A DNA stretch of 64,000 nucleotides from Flavobacteriales bacterium. GTDB lineage: Bacteria; Bacteroidota; Bacteroidia; Flavobacteriales_F; PHOS-HE28. Shown in pieces: positions 16,469 to 26,067 of the stretch. Under the pieces are notes generated by a model that saw only the letters and a list, made by a program, of their open reading frames with translations, searched no databases and was not told the origin of the DNA. The DNA lies in contig JADJCX010000014.1 in the NCBI GenBank assembly GCA_016703005.1, forward strand, positions 9,269 through 73,268, in the 5' to 3' direction. Both the position numbers and the translations under genes were made by a program. Each line of letters starts with the position of its first letter. The stretch's first letter is position 1.

Positions 16469-17590
16469 CTAAGATACCCGGCCGTGCCCGAGCACATCGA
16501 TGGCCTGCGTCCATGTGCGGGCCTTGTGTTCGGTCTCGTTCCACTCCTTTTCGGCAACGCTGCCGGCGGTAATGCCGGCCCCGACATGTATAATGGCCCT
16601 ATCGCCAACGGCGTGCAGGCACCTGATGTTCACGAAGAGATCGGTACGCCCTGCCGTTTGCCACGGTCCCCAGAAGCCTGCATAGAGCTGTCGGTCCTGT
16701 GGTTCATGCTGCGTGATGAATTCAAGGGCCGCCTCACGCGGCACCCCGCACACCGCTGGTGTAGGGTGAAGTGCGGTGGCCAACCCTGCCAACGAACGGC
16801 CGGCAAGGCGTGCGTTGATGCTGCTCCGCAGATGCACCACGGGGCCAGCGCTCAGCTGTTCAGGTCCTCGGGCGTTCAGTTGTTCCAATCCGGCGTCGAT
16901 GAAGGTGTTAAGGACGCTGCGAGCCACCATGGCTTGTTCCTCACGCTCTTTTTCGCCCCAATCCTCAGGCCTGCCCGGTGCGTTCGCGGCGGGCATTGTT
17001 CCAGCCAACGCATCCGCGGAAACACGATCACCATCAGCATGCAGCAGTCGTTCGGGCGACGCGCCGAGCCACGTGCCGGTGATATGAGTATGCACCAATG
17101 CGACCAGGGCCATGGGTCGTTGTTCAAGAGCATCGGCGAACAACCATGGCAGTAAACCGGTGGCGCAACGCTGTTCAATGGTGCGCGCCAGCACCACCTT
17201 TTCCAACGAGCCATCGGTGATCCGGGTCTTTGCCTCGGTGATCGCTGCATCGAATTGCTCGCGGGCCATGGAGCGCATGTTCGGTTGGTCAAAAAGCGGT
17301 ACTTCCGATCCGGACCCTACGCATCGGTTCAGGTTCGTCAAGTCCCTTTCATCCCCCCCGAACGTGATCCGTAGATCCGGGCGAAGAGCCATGACCTGCC
17401 CTTTGTCCGAGCGGAACGGGGCGATCGCGAAACGCTCCTTCAACTTGGCAAGCAGTTCAGGGGATACCTGTTCGACCACCACGTCATGCTGCACCCAGAG
17501 TTGAACCGGTCCACCGGGCAACCGGAACGCAGCGAATGTTAGCCCATCGGCGATGCACCGGTCCAATGCTTCGCGGATGCGAACGGTCAT
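16469..17590 (-). CDS. menF: Isochorismate synthase MenF
   Basis: Converts chorismate to isochorismate, the entry step of classical menaquinone synthesis. 373 residues. The chorismate-binding half shows LEKVVLARTIEQRC, WLGASPERLL, then AMVARSVLNTF and the C-terminal LHPTPAVCGVPREAALEFIT with LYAGFWGP. The start at ATG 17590 overlaps the thioesterase stop (ATGA). An anthranilate or aminodeoxychorismate synthase is less likely given the men context. Confidence 0.92.
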   Translation of the reverse strand: MTVRIREALDRCIADGLTFAAFRLPGGPVQLWVQHDVVVEQVSPELLAKLKERFAIAPFRSDKGQVMALRPDLRITFGGDERDLTNLNRCVGSGSEVPLFDQPNMRSMAREQFDAAITEAKTRITDGSLEKVVLARTIEQRCATGLLPWLFADALEQRPMALVALVHTHITGTWLGASPERLLHADGDRVSADALAGTMPAANAPGRPEDWGEKEREEQAMVARSVLNTFIDAGLEQLNARGPEQLSAGPVVHLRSSINARLAGRSLAGLATALHPTPAVCGVPREAALEFITQHEPQDRQLYAGFWGPWQTAGRTDLFVNIRCLHAVGDRAIIHVGAGITAGSVAEKEWNETEHKARTWTQAIDVLGHGRVS

Positions 17591-18006
17591 CGGGCGCGTG
17601 CAATGATCAGGTTCGTAAGCCTGCACACCGCCACCAGCGAGCCCTGCTCATCGGTCACTCGGATATCCCAAACGTGGGTCGTGCGGCCCTTGTGCACCAT
17701 GGTGCCGGTGGCAAGCACGGTGCCGGAACGCACTCCTTTCAAGTGGTTCGCGTTCACCTCGATACCCACAACGGCTTGGGTATCCATATCGATGAGCATA
17801 TAACTGCCTGTGCTGCCCAGTGTTTCGGCCAATGCCGCCGTGGCACCGCCGTGCAGCATGCCCATGGGTTGGTGAGTGCGCGCATCAACGGGCATGGTAG
17901 CCGCGAACGTTCCAGGAGCGCTGGGTACGAAGCGGATACCGAGATGCTCCTGCAACGACCCCTTGCTAATGGTATTGGCGGCTTCGATTTGCTGGGTGCT
18001 GAACAT
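17587..18006 (-). CDS. menI: Hotdog-fold thioesterase, probable DHNA-CoA thioesterase
   Basis: 139 residues from ATG 18006 (MFSTQQIEAANTISKGSLQE). PaaI/YbgC-type hotdog fold: HQPMGMLHGGATAALAETLG holds the conserved HGG and catalytic acidic residue, followed by VGIEVNANHLKGVRSGTV. First gene of the men operon and translationally coupled to menF, so release of DHNA from DHNA-CoA is the natural role. The symbol menI rests on context, since the family is broad. Upstream frame extension reaches into the promoter region. Confidence 0.82.
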   Translation of the reverse strand: MFSTQQIEAANTISKGSLQEHLGIRFVPSAPGTFAATMPVDARTHQPMGMLHGGATAALAETLGSTGSYMLIDMDTQAVVGIEVNANHLKGVRSGTVLATGTMVHKGRTTHVWDIRVTDEQGSLVAVCRLTNLIIARAR

Positions 18007-18023
18007 GAGCGCGAATAGGTGGG

Positions 18024-18046
18024 TAAAAGTAGCCGTGCCACATTTG
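18024..18046. promoter_or_regulatory. Possible divergent -7 elements for the men operon and the regulator
   Basis: On the minus strand TACTTTTA (18024-18031) and on the plus strand CACATTTG (18039-18046) each match TAnnTTTG in all but one base. They lie 18 and 30 bases upstream of the respective start codons in a 69-base divergent gap. No convincing -33 boxes were seen. Confidence 0.3.
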
Positions 18047-18075
18047 CGCACCCGCGATGTATCGGGGTGAGACAC

Positions 18076-18780
18076 ATGGACAACGCCGAGCCGCTTCCCC
18101 GCGTACTCCTCGTGGAGGATGAGGAGACCTTGCGTAGCACACTCAAGCTGAACTTCAAGTTGGAAGGGTACGACGTGACCCTGGCCACCCGTGGTTCAGA
18201 GGCGTTGGACCGGATCCGGGGCGCTCGGTTCGACCTGATCTTGCTTGATGTGATGCTGCCGGACGTGGACGGATTCACCATCTGCGAGACAATTCGGCTG
18301 GAAGGCAATACGACCCCGGTGCTGTTCCTCACTGCTCGCAACACTGGCGCGGACCGGGTGCGCGGCCTGCGCACCGGCGACGATCATCTGGGCAAACCCT
18401 TCGAACTGGAGGAACTGCTGCTGCGCGCCCGGAACCTGCTGGCACGGTCAAGCCCTGGACCATCATCGGCGCCACTCGAAGTGTTCTTGTTCGCAGGCAT
18501 GAGCATCGATTTCCGCAGTTATATGATCACGGGAAAGAATGGTCTGATAAAGACCCTCAGCAAGCGTGAGATCATGCTGTTGAAGTTGCTGATCGAACAT
18601 CGCGATGAAGTGGTGAGCCGTGAGGAGATCCTTCAGAAAGTCTGGGGGTATGATGTGTTCCCGAACACCCGTACGATCGACAATTTCATCTTGGCTTTCA
18701 GGAAGTACTTCGAGGCCGATGCCAAGGAGCCGAAGCACTTCCATTCGGTACGGGGGGTCGGGTACAAGTTCACCATGTGA
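18076..18780 (+). CDS. OmpR-family response regulator (orphan)
   Basis: 234 residues from ATG 18076. A receiver domain (residues about 9-125) has the acidic pair VEDEE, the phosphoacceptor in LILLDVMLPDVDG, the Thr in VLFLTARN and the Lys in GKPFELEE. A C-terminal winged helix (about 135-233) has LSKREIMLLKLLIEH, VSREEILQKVWGYDVFPNT and VRGVGYKF. It should bind DNA when phosphorylated. No histidine kinase lies nearby. It is divergent to the menaquinone operon, which could be a target, but no evidence in the sequence proves this. The segment RTGDDHLGKPF differs slightly from the usual GADDYLTKPF. Confidence 0.9.
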   Translation: MDNAEPLPRVLLVEDEETLRSTLKLNFKLEGYDVTLATRGSEALDRIRGARFDLILLDVMLPDVDGFTICETIRLEGNTTPVLFLTARNTGADRVRGLRTGDDHLGKPFELEELLLRARNLLARSSPGPSSAPLEVFLFAGMSIDFRSYMITGKNGLIKTLSKREIMLLKLLIEHRDEVVSREEILQKVWGYDVFPNTRTIDNFILAFRKYFEADAKEPKHFHSVRGVGYKFTM

Positions 18781-18896
18781 TTTTTTTTTCCGGGGCACGG
18801 CAACCCCTTTCGGGGCTTGGCGTCTTTCCATCGGCCGAGGCGGGATGATCCTCCCGCTGAGGTTGGTTCCATCAATTTTTCCTTGCAGGTACCGCG

Positions 18897-18920
18897 CAGG
18901 GGTCCCCATCAGGACCCCTG
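18897..18920. terminator. Perfect hairpin, possible terminator or leader structure
   Basis: CAGGGGTCC / GGACCCCTG, a 9-bp perfect stem with a 6-base loop, about 115 bases after the regulator and before the next promoter. A T-run (18781-18790) directly follows the regulator stop. Confidence 0.4.
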
Positions 18921-18973
18921 TTCGGTTTTGTGACCTGTCAAGAACTTCGCTGTCCCTTGGCCGATGGGAGGGC

Positions 18974-18981
18974 TATTTTTG
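18974..18981 (+). promoter_or_regulatory. Promoter -7 element for the surface-protein operon
   Basis: TATTTTTG is an exact TAnnTTTG match, 83 bases upstream of the ATG at 19065. A TTG occurs at 18958-18960, but the spacing (13) is short for a -33 box. Confidence 0.4.
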
Positions 18982-19064
18982 CCCCCCTCAGAACGGGTAT
19001 TCGTCTAACAGGGGTGCCCAACTGTACCCCTTTGCTCGATCAGTGCCGTAGTAGTCTTTTTCGC

Positions 19065-22000
19065 ATGAGAATTTTCGCCATCAAGTCCTTCTGTTCCGGT
19101 TGGGCGTTCACCGTGCTTTCACTGTTCGTGGCCGCCCCGGGCAATGAATGCCGTGGACAGGTGGCTCCGTTCCAGCACCAGGTCCTCATTGAAGGCCTGT
19201 CGTTCCCGATGAGCGCGGCCTTCCTGCCGGATGGCCGCATGTTGGGTGATCACGAAGGCGGGAACGGTGTACATCAGTTCGCCACTGGACCAGCAGCCGG
19301 TGACCTTGTCGCAGTATCTATGGCTGTGGAACGTGGACGGGAACGCGGAACATGGATTGACCGAGATCATCCTTGATCCGGACTTCGAAACGAACCATTG
19401 GTTCTACCTCTATTACAGCACGCTCTCCTTCAAGGACCGCGTTTCGCGGTTCACGCACGTGGGCGATTCCGCTGCGGTGAACAGCGAGGTGGTGATCTGG
19501 GAAACCCCCGTAACGTATTCCGGTTGTTGCCACATTGGTGGGGCGATGTGCATTGACAATGACAATAAGATCATGCTGGCCATCGGCGATGATTTCAACG
19601 CCGCGATCGCGCAGGATCTGCACAGCCCGTTCGGGAAGGTCCACCGTTTCGGATTGAACGGTGCGATCCCATCGGACAATCCATACTACGACAACACACC
19701 GGGTCTTTACAATGCCAACGGCGTGCTGAAGTCGGTGTACAGTGCTGGATTGCGCAGTCCTTTCCGGGGCAGTTACGACCCGCCCACCGATCGTTTCCTT
19801 ATTTCGGTGGTAGGAGGTAACGATGTGGACAGTTCATGGGAGGATCTTCGACTGGCCGGTCCAGGTGAGAATTATGGCTGGCCTTACTGCGGGGATATTG
19901 GCAGGGGAGCCAATGGGGATTGTGATAGTTCTATCTATAACGATCCGGTGTTCACCTATCGGCACCTGGGCTCGAACGCGTCCATCATCGCAGGACCCGT
20001 TTACCGTGGGTCCATGTTCGGTGCCGCATGGCAAGGCAAGTTCTTCTACGCCGATTACAGCCGGGGATGGATCCGCTATCTCACCTTCGATGGCAATGGT
20101 GCGGTGGTGGGGGATGACCCGTTCATGCACCCTGCGCAGGTCGGTGGCGATTCGGCGATCAGTGTTGTGAAGATCATGGAGGCCCCTGATGGGTCGCTCT
20201 ACTATATCTCCTTCTTCGGTGGACCGGATTTCACCGGTAGCATCCACAGGGTTTTCTTAGCGATAGACCAATCCCCGATCTGTGGTGTGGTCACCGCATC
20301 GCCCGATTCCGGTCCCGGCCCCACGTTGAACGTGCAATTGAGCGCCACGGCCACGGATCCCGAAGGCCTGCCGCTCACTTACCAATGGACCCCGGGGAAT
20401 GGCACCACCCCACCGCCAGGGCCGATCGCGAACGTGTTGTACGCGGCGGAAGGCCCTTACTCGGCGCAGGTTGTTGTCAGTGACGGCAATTCATCAACGG
20501 TCTGTCCGGCGGTTCCGATCCGCGTTGGCACGCCGCCTACCGTACAGATCACAAGTCCGCTGAACGGATCGTTCTTCCAAGCGGGAACCGTTGTTGAATG
20601 TGTTGCATTGGGCAACGATGATGATCCGTTGCCGCAGTCGAGCTATTCATGGAACGCGGTGTTCCACCACGAGCAGCACATCCACCCCGATGCGAACGCT
20701 TCAGGCACGAGCAATTTCGATCTGATCATTCCTGCCGACGGGCATGGGTTCAGCGGCAACACCTACCTCACGGTGACGGTCACCGTTACGGATGCCAGCG
20801 GTCTTCAAGCCACGGCCTCCATCGACCTGTTCCCGCAGAAGGTGAACGTGTTGCTGAACACCGAACCGCCGGGACTGCAGTTGTTGATGGAGGGCATGCC
20901 GGTGAACACCCCGTTCGTTACGGACCAAGCCGTAGGGTCCGATCTTACGATGAGCATCCCGTTGGGCGATCAGTGCAGTGCGTTCGGGGCGTACACATTC
21001 TCATCTTGGAGCGACGGTGGCCCTACTACGCACGCCTACACGGTGCCATCGGGGAACGATACACTTACCGCCCATTTCGATTTCAACAGCAGTTGTGGCA
21101 CGTGTGGCAAAGCCATGCAATTCGATGGTGCTGGCGATCTTGTGTCGATATCAACGCCCTTCACGGTGGTGGGTGACTTCACCTACGAGTTCTGGTTGAA
21201 CGCAGCGCCGGGCCTTACACAAGCAGATGCCGTTATCGGCAACAACACCGATTTCTCCATCGATCTGAAGAACAACCGTATCCGTTTCTTCAAAGTTGCT
21301 GACCGCTTGACCGGCTCGCAGAACATCGTTCCGAACGAATGGCACCATTACGCGATCACGCGTGCGGGCGGTCAGTTGAAGTTGTTCGTTGATGGCGTGC
21401 AGGACATGGCGGCCAGCTCGTCCACCTTCACTGGTACCATGTGGGTGCATTCACTTGGCGACGCGCTGAACCCGGGTGAATTGAACGGAGCATTGGATGA
21501 AGTGCGCATCTGGGATCATCCGCGCACGGGCAGCCAATTGTCTCAGTACAAGGATCTGCGGATCGACCCGCAGACCCCCGGCTTGGCCGCGTATTGGGCC
21601 TTCGATCAAGGACCCGGCGAACAGGTGGTGACCGATCTGACGGCCAATGCCCATCACGGTGTGCGCGGCGCCAGTGCTGCCGTTGGCGCGGATGATCCGC
21701 AGCCGGTGGCTACGCTGGGTGTTTTGCAGTACGCCTGTCCGCGTTGGGGCAGCCTTGCGCTGCGTGCCATGCTCCAAGGTCCGTATGACCTAGGCAGCGG
21801 GTTGATGGATGATGATCTGCGGTTGGCCGGTCTGGTGCCGACGAGCGAGCCGTACACTGCCCTCGGTTTCGAGCGTGCCGGGAGTTCGGGCGAGATCGCC
21901 CAATCCGGCGTGTTGGGTATTGCTGGCCCCGATGCCATCGTCGATTGGGTGCTCGTTGAACTGCGGTCTGCGCTGGACCCCTCGGTGATCAAGCACACGC

Positions 22001-22482
22001 TTGCAGCGTTCATCCAGCGCGATGGGGATATTGTCGGCGCCGATGGTTCCTGGCCCTTGCAGATCCCTGTCACCGAACCATCCTGCTATGTTGCGCTCAG
22101 GCACCGCAACCACTTCGGGGCCATGACGTCCACACCGGTCCTGTTCGATAGCGATCCGGTGGCCATCGACCTCACCGCGACAAGTCAGGTCTGTTTCGGA
22201 ACCAACGCCCGTGTCAGTGCGGGTGGGGTATTGCTTCTCTGGGCAGGCAACACTATTTTGGACCCCGATCTGAAGTATGTAGGAAGCATGAACGACCGCG
22301 ACCCCATCCTTTTCGCCATCGGGGGAATTGTGCCGACGTCGGTTTCCACCGGATACTCCATGAACGATACCAACCTGGACGGCCTGATCAAGTACACAGG
22401 TAACTCCAACGACCGCGACATCATACTCTGGAACATCGGCGGCACCGTGCCGACCGCAGTCCGCCACGAACAACTTCCGTAA
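19065..22482 (+). CDS. Multidomain surface protein: sugar-dehydrogenase-like propeller, PKD, LamG, dockerin-like tail (one frameshift)
   Basis: Starts MRIFAIKSFCSGWAFTVLSL (signal peptide). The frame breaks at about 19240: DGRML continues as VITKAGTVYISSP only if one G of GGG is removed. The repaired length is about 1138 residues. Order: a glucose/sorbosone-dehydrogenase-like propeller (FPMSAAFLPDGRM, AGPGENYGWPYCGD; about 30-395), PKD/Ig-like domains (about 410-680), a LamG-type lectin domain (AMQFDGAGDLVSI, WHHYAITRAGGQLKLFVDG; about 685-870), a conserved beta domain (LRAMLQGPYDLGSG, IVDWVLVELRSA), and two repeats KY.G..NDRD.IL..IGG.VPT. The last repeat contains DTNLDGLIKYTGN, a dockerin-like DxNxDG loop. 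It ends HEQLP, with no T9SS domain. It pairs with the next gene. Confidence 0.8.
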
Positions 22483-22493
22483 ACCACCACTAC

Positions 22494-23264
22494 ATGAACC
22501 GTACGATCCTCACTCTCGCACTCGGCTTGGCATGGCCGCTCGGCATTTTCGCCCAGTCCGCCGTGGACATCGGTGTGTACAACAACGAAGAAGGCCAAGT
22601 GGAGGTGCGTGTGCGCCCCCAGGAGAACTTCAACGGAATTGTTTCCAGCATGGTCTTCACGCTCCGTTGGGACAAGAGCTCCGGCGCCACCTTGGGCGAG
22701 TCGGTGCAAACGGAGGAAATGAGCAATGCTATCTCCATCAACCCCAGTGGTCCAGTGCGCGAGAACGGCGATCACTTCTATCAGGTGTTTGCAGGCTTCA
22801 GTTTCAGCCCGCTTACGGAGAACAACCTGTCTTGGACCGCCGGTGAGGAAACCACCGTATTGAAAGTGCCGGTGAGCGGCAAGGCCGAGGTTGAAGTGGT
22901 GAACGATGCATGGACCGCCGAACTCGCGAACAACGGCGACTTCTACGTTTCGTTGGGCGGCGATGACCGCACGGGCATCATCTACAAGAGCTTGGCCAAT
23001 GCGTCGGATACCGATGGCACCGTGGTGATCCAGCCGAACCCGAACAACGGTCTCTTCAGCTTCCAGTTCACCACCACCGCACCCACCGATCTTCAGATCG
23101 AGATCGTGAACACGCTGGGTCAAGTAACATTCACCGAGCGTCTCAACGCCTTTGAGGGCATGTACCGCAAGGAGATGGACCTGACCACGCAGAGCAACGG
23201 TATCTACTATCTGAAGGTGAAGCGCAACGGCGAACAGAGCGTGCACAAAGTGGTGTACCGCTGA
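22494..23264 (+). CDS. T9SS-anchored small protein with cohesin-like beta domain
   Basis: 256 residues. Signal peptide: MNRTILTLALGLAWPLGIFA. A domain at about 25-165 begins VDIGVYNNEEGQVEVRVRPQ, then NFNGIVSSMVFTLRWD, a pattern that recalls cohesin modules (V.V.V...F..I.S..F.L.WD). It ends with a type A T9SS sorting domain (VVIQPNPNNGLFSFQF, IVNTLGQVTF, NGIYYLKVKRNG). It begins 11 bases after the large protein that carries dockerin-like repeats but no sorting signal. I infer a partner or anchor role. The cohesin resemblance is by eye and would need structure comparison. Confidence 0.75.
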   Translation: MNRTILTLALGLAWPLGIFAQSAVDIGVYNNEEGQVEVRVRPQENFNGIVSSMVFTLRWDKSSGATLGESVQTEEMSNAISINPSGPVRENGDHFYQVFAGFSFSPLTENNLSWTAGEETTVLKVPVSGKAEVEVVNDAWTAELANNGDFYVSLGGDDRTGIIYKSLANASDTDGTVVIQPNPNNGLFSFQFTTTAPTDLQIEIVNTLGQVTFTERLNAFEGMYRKEMDLTTQSNGIYYLKVKRNGEQSVHKVVYR

Positions 23265-23284
23265 TCGTTCCCACAACTCAACTG

Positions 23285-23309
23285 GAACGGGGGCCAATGG
23301 CCCCCGTTC
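23285..23309. terminator. Bidirectional intrinsic terminator
   Basis: GAACGGGGGCC / GGCCCCCGTTC, an 11-bp perfect stem with loop AAT, flanked by TTCATTT on the plus side. It lies in the convergent gap between the cohesin-like gene and the nuclease gene (stop at 23311). Confidence 0.7.
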
Positions 23310-23310
23310 T

Positions 23311-26067
23311 TCATTTCAGGCTGGCGCAGAACGCACAGTGCTGGGCGTCCGTTGAATGCATGAACGGCACATCGGGGTCCAGTATCCTGCGCCCGATATC
23401 CAGCAGTACACGTTCGATCGCCGGCAACGAACTCCGGTGGATCCGGTCCTCGCCGTGGATGTTCAACACGCAGGTGCCCGCCAATGAGGGTTTCTGCAAG
23501 GGGATGATCCCGGAATGCAGCGCATCGATCGTGGGATCAGCGTTCAGGAACATGAACGCGTAACACGCCAACTGGAGCGCCTTTTCCTTTTTCGCGTTGA
23601 ACAACTCCCCGTCCCAGTCGGCCAACTTCAGGTCTGCGGGTTTCACACTGCCGGTCTTGATGTCCATGATCCGGTACGTGCCGTTGCGGCGGTCCACGCG
23701 GTCGATGCGGCCGCGAACCCGCATGGCGCTGCCCAGCAGGGTTGCAGCTTCCGGCAGGTCGCAAGCGACGTCTTTCTCAAAGGCGATGAATTCCAGCTCA
23801 GTACCATTGGTGATGTCATCGGCATCCGCCAGCAGCGATCGGCGCATGGCCTCGGCCGCCATGTGCAGTTGCAGGTGTGCATGACCGCTCCGCAGGTCAA
23901 GGCCGGGGCACAACGCTTTCACTTCGGCGTGCAGCAGGTCGTCGAGCCCTTCGCATGCACCACGAACCATCGCAGCGGTCAGCACTTTGTCGATCAACGG
24001 CGTGCAGGCCAGTTGCAGGGCCTTGTGTACGGCCGACCCGAGGATGTTCGCGCTGAGCTCGTTCCCCGGCGGGTCGGGTTCTTTCAGCCCCATCACGTAC
24101 TTGAAATGGAAATCGAGCGGGCAACGCAGAAACGTTCCGAACGCTGAAGGGGACATCCCTTTCGCCAAGACCTTTCGCAGCTGCTCGACCACCGCAGCGT
24201 CTTTCTGCACTACGATGGGCGCATGGGTGCGGTGGGCCAGCGGTGCGTGGTAGGCGGTGTGCGTGATCACCGTGTTGGTACCGACGGCATCCGCTTCCAA
24301 CTGCGCGATGTAACGGCTTGGACCCGTTGCGGCATCACCGCCTTCGGCCGTGGCCAGAAGGTGTACATGCGTCGCGCGTTGCACCAGGCGATGGAACGTG
24401 TACGCCGCGAGTGCGTCGGCGTCCTTGGCCAACGGCAGGCCATGCACCATGCGCACATCGAACGGTACGAACGTCTGCTCACTGCTGGCCGGTGGCAATA
24501 GGCCCTCGTTGCACGAGAGGATGATCACGCGTTCGTGATCAACGGCGCGTGTCTCCAACATGCCCATGATCTGCAAGCCCTGCAAGGGCTCGCCGAAGAA
24601 GGCGATGCGCTGCGCGCGCACCAACCGCTCGTGCAGTTGCGTGTACGCATCCAGGTCGAATTCCACTTCCGCCCGTTTCAACTGCGCTTGCAGATCGTGG
24701 TGCAGCCCGGCCATGCGGTACAACTGCTCGTATTCGAAGGGATGTTCGCGCAAGTGCTCGGCAGCGAACGCGAGCAGCTTGTTCAGTCGCGCGGCGATCG
24801 GTGCGGCTGATCCAACGACCGGTTCCAGCGCATCGGCAAGGTCGCGCAACGCGCCGGACCTGCCTTCGCACACTTGCACGAACGTGGTGTGATCGACATT
24901 GTCCCGACCCGTAGTGCGCAGTGCTGTGAGCACCGCGTCCAGAAGATGCGCCAAGCCGCGCGTGCGCATGAACGGATGGCCCAACAGACGCTCGATATCG
25001 CGCAGGGGATAACCTATCCCTGCAACATGGTTGCGGTGTACGTCAAGGAACGAACCGATCAAACCGTTCACCGGCAGGTCGCGCAGGCGCAGGCCCACGG
25101 TAACGTTCACCGGTCCGATATCCTGCGGCAGCGCATGCAGCAGTGGCAGCAACAGCGATTCATCGGCCAGCACCACCGCCGTTACGGCGCGCTCCTCTGG
25201 CGAGAGATCGGCGAGCAATGCAGCCGCGTGCAACGCTTGGGCGGTGGACGTCGGAACAGTGGCGACGTGGATCATGCGTGGCGTCGCGCGCAGATCATTG
25301 GCGATCGGTACGAGGCCCGCGCCATATGTCGTCAATGCCTTTCGGAGGAAGTGGCCCGCCTCGTGTTCGGTGTGTTCGATGTAGCTGCTATCGGCATCCC
25401 AGCATAGCCGCGCGGTGCGGCTCTTCACCAAGGTATCGACGATGAACCGCTGCGCACCGGTGAACGCGTTCAACCCGGCGAACCATACCGTATCCCAAGG
25501 TGCTTGTGTGCCCCCCTTTACACGCTCCGCCGCCATGCGCGCGAGAAAGCCGGCCGTGCCAGCGGACTTTGCCTTCGACCGCTCGATGAACGCGCGATGC
25601 AGTTGTCCTTGATCATGCCAATACCGCAGCAGTCGTTCTTGTGCGGCGCTCGTGTGCTCTTGGGCAAGGCTCCAGTGCTCAATGCCTTCGAGTGCGCGCA
25701 GGTCGGCATAGAACCGGTCCAGGTCCAGCAGCTGCGCATCGGCGTCGTTGAAGTCGGCGAGCGTGGTGGGCGCCCATGCGAGGAAGGCATCCAGTGTATC
25801 GGGCACAGTGCGCGTGGTGCGGTGGGCTGCGTACAATTCGAACAGCGTTTCCAGATCGCCCATGCGCCGTGTGCCGGCCAAGGCTTCAATGAACCGGTCC
25901 CACGTAAGGATCTCCGGGCTCCATAACGCCTTGCCTGTCACCTGCGCCAAGTGCTTGCGCAAGTGCAAGCCCGCCCGCGCGCTCGGCAGCACCACGGCCA
26001 CGGGGTGCATCTGCGTGCCATGCTCCGCCACCATGCACCGCGCAACCTGCAACAGGAACGGCTCCAT
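23311..26067 (-). CDS. AddB-like PD-(D/E)XK nuclease family protein
   Basis: 918 residues from ATG 26067 (MEPFLLQVARCMVAEHGTQM). The N-terminal half looks like an inactivated superfamily 1 helicase, as in AddB/RecB-family exonucleases (VAVVLPSARAGLHLRKHLAQ, then ILTWDRFIEALAG). The C-terminal nuclease has FLRCPLDFHFKYVMGLKEPD, then GRIDRVDRRNGTYRIMDIKT, with the catalytic D...D-x-K core (IDRVD, IMDIKTG). The last residues, QHCAFCASLK, plus the Cys in FLRCP suggest the iron-sulphur staple seen in AddB. The expected role is double-strand-break end processing with a separate AddA/RecB-like helicase, which is not in this window. Upstream in-frame Met residues are less convincing starts. Confidence 0.82.
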   Translation of the reverse strand: MEPFLLQVARCMVAEHGTQMHPVAVVLPSARAGLHLRKHLAQVTGKALWSPEILTWDRFIEALAGTRRMGDLETLFELYAAHRTTRTVPDTLDAFLAWAPTTLADFNDADAQLLDLDRFYADLRALEGIEHWSLAQEHTSAAQERLLRYWHDQGQLHRAFIERSKAKSAGTAGFLARMAAERVKGGTQAPWDTVWFAGLNAFTGAQRFIVDTLVKSRTARLCWDADSSYIEHTEHEAGHFLRKALTTYGAGLVPIANDLRATPRMIHVATVPTSTAQALHAAALLADLSPEERAVTAVVLADESLLLPLLHALPQDIGPVNVTVGLRLRDLPVNGLIGSFLDVHRNHVAGIGYPLRDIERLLGHPFMRTRGLAHLLDAVLTALRTTGRDNVDHTTFVQVCEGRSGALRDLADALEPVVGSAAPIAARLNKLLAFAAEHLREHPFEYEQLYRMAGLHHDLQAQLKRAEVEFDLDAYTQLHERLVRAQRIAFFGEPLQGLQIMGMLETRAVDHERVIILSCNEGLLPPASSEQTFVPFDVRMVHGLPLAKDADALAAYTFHRLVQRATHVHLLATAEGGDAATGPSRYIAQLEADAVGTNTVITHTAYHAPLAHRTHAPIVVQKDAAVVEQLRKVLAKGMSPSAFGTFLRCPLDFHFKYVMGLKEPDPPGNELSANILGSAVHKALQLACTPLIDKVLTAAMVRGACEGLDDLLHAEVKALCPGLDLRSGHAHLQLHMAAEAMRRSLLADADDITNGTELEFIAFEKDVACDLPEAATLLGSAMRVRGRIDRVDRRNGTYRIMDIKTGSVKPADLKLADWDGELFNAKKEKALQLACYAFMFLNADPTIDALHSGIIPLQKPSLAGTCVLNIHGEDRIHRSSLPAIERVLLDIGRRILDPDVPFMHSTDAQHCAFCASLK

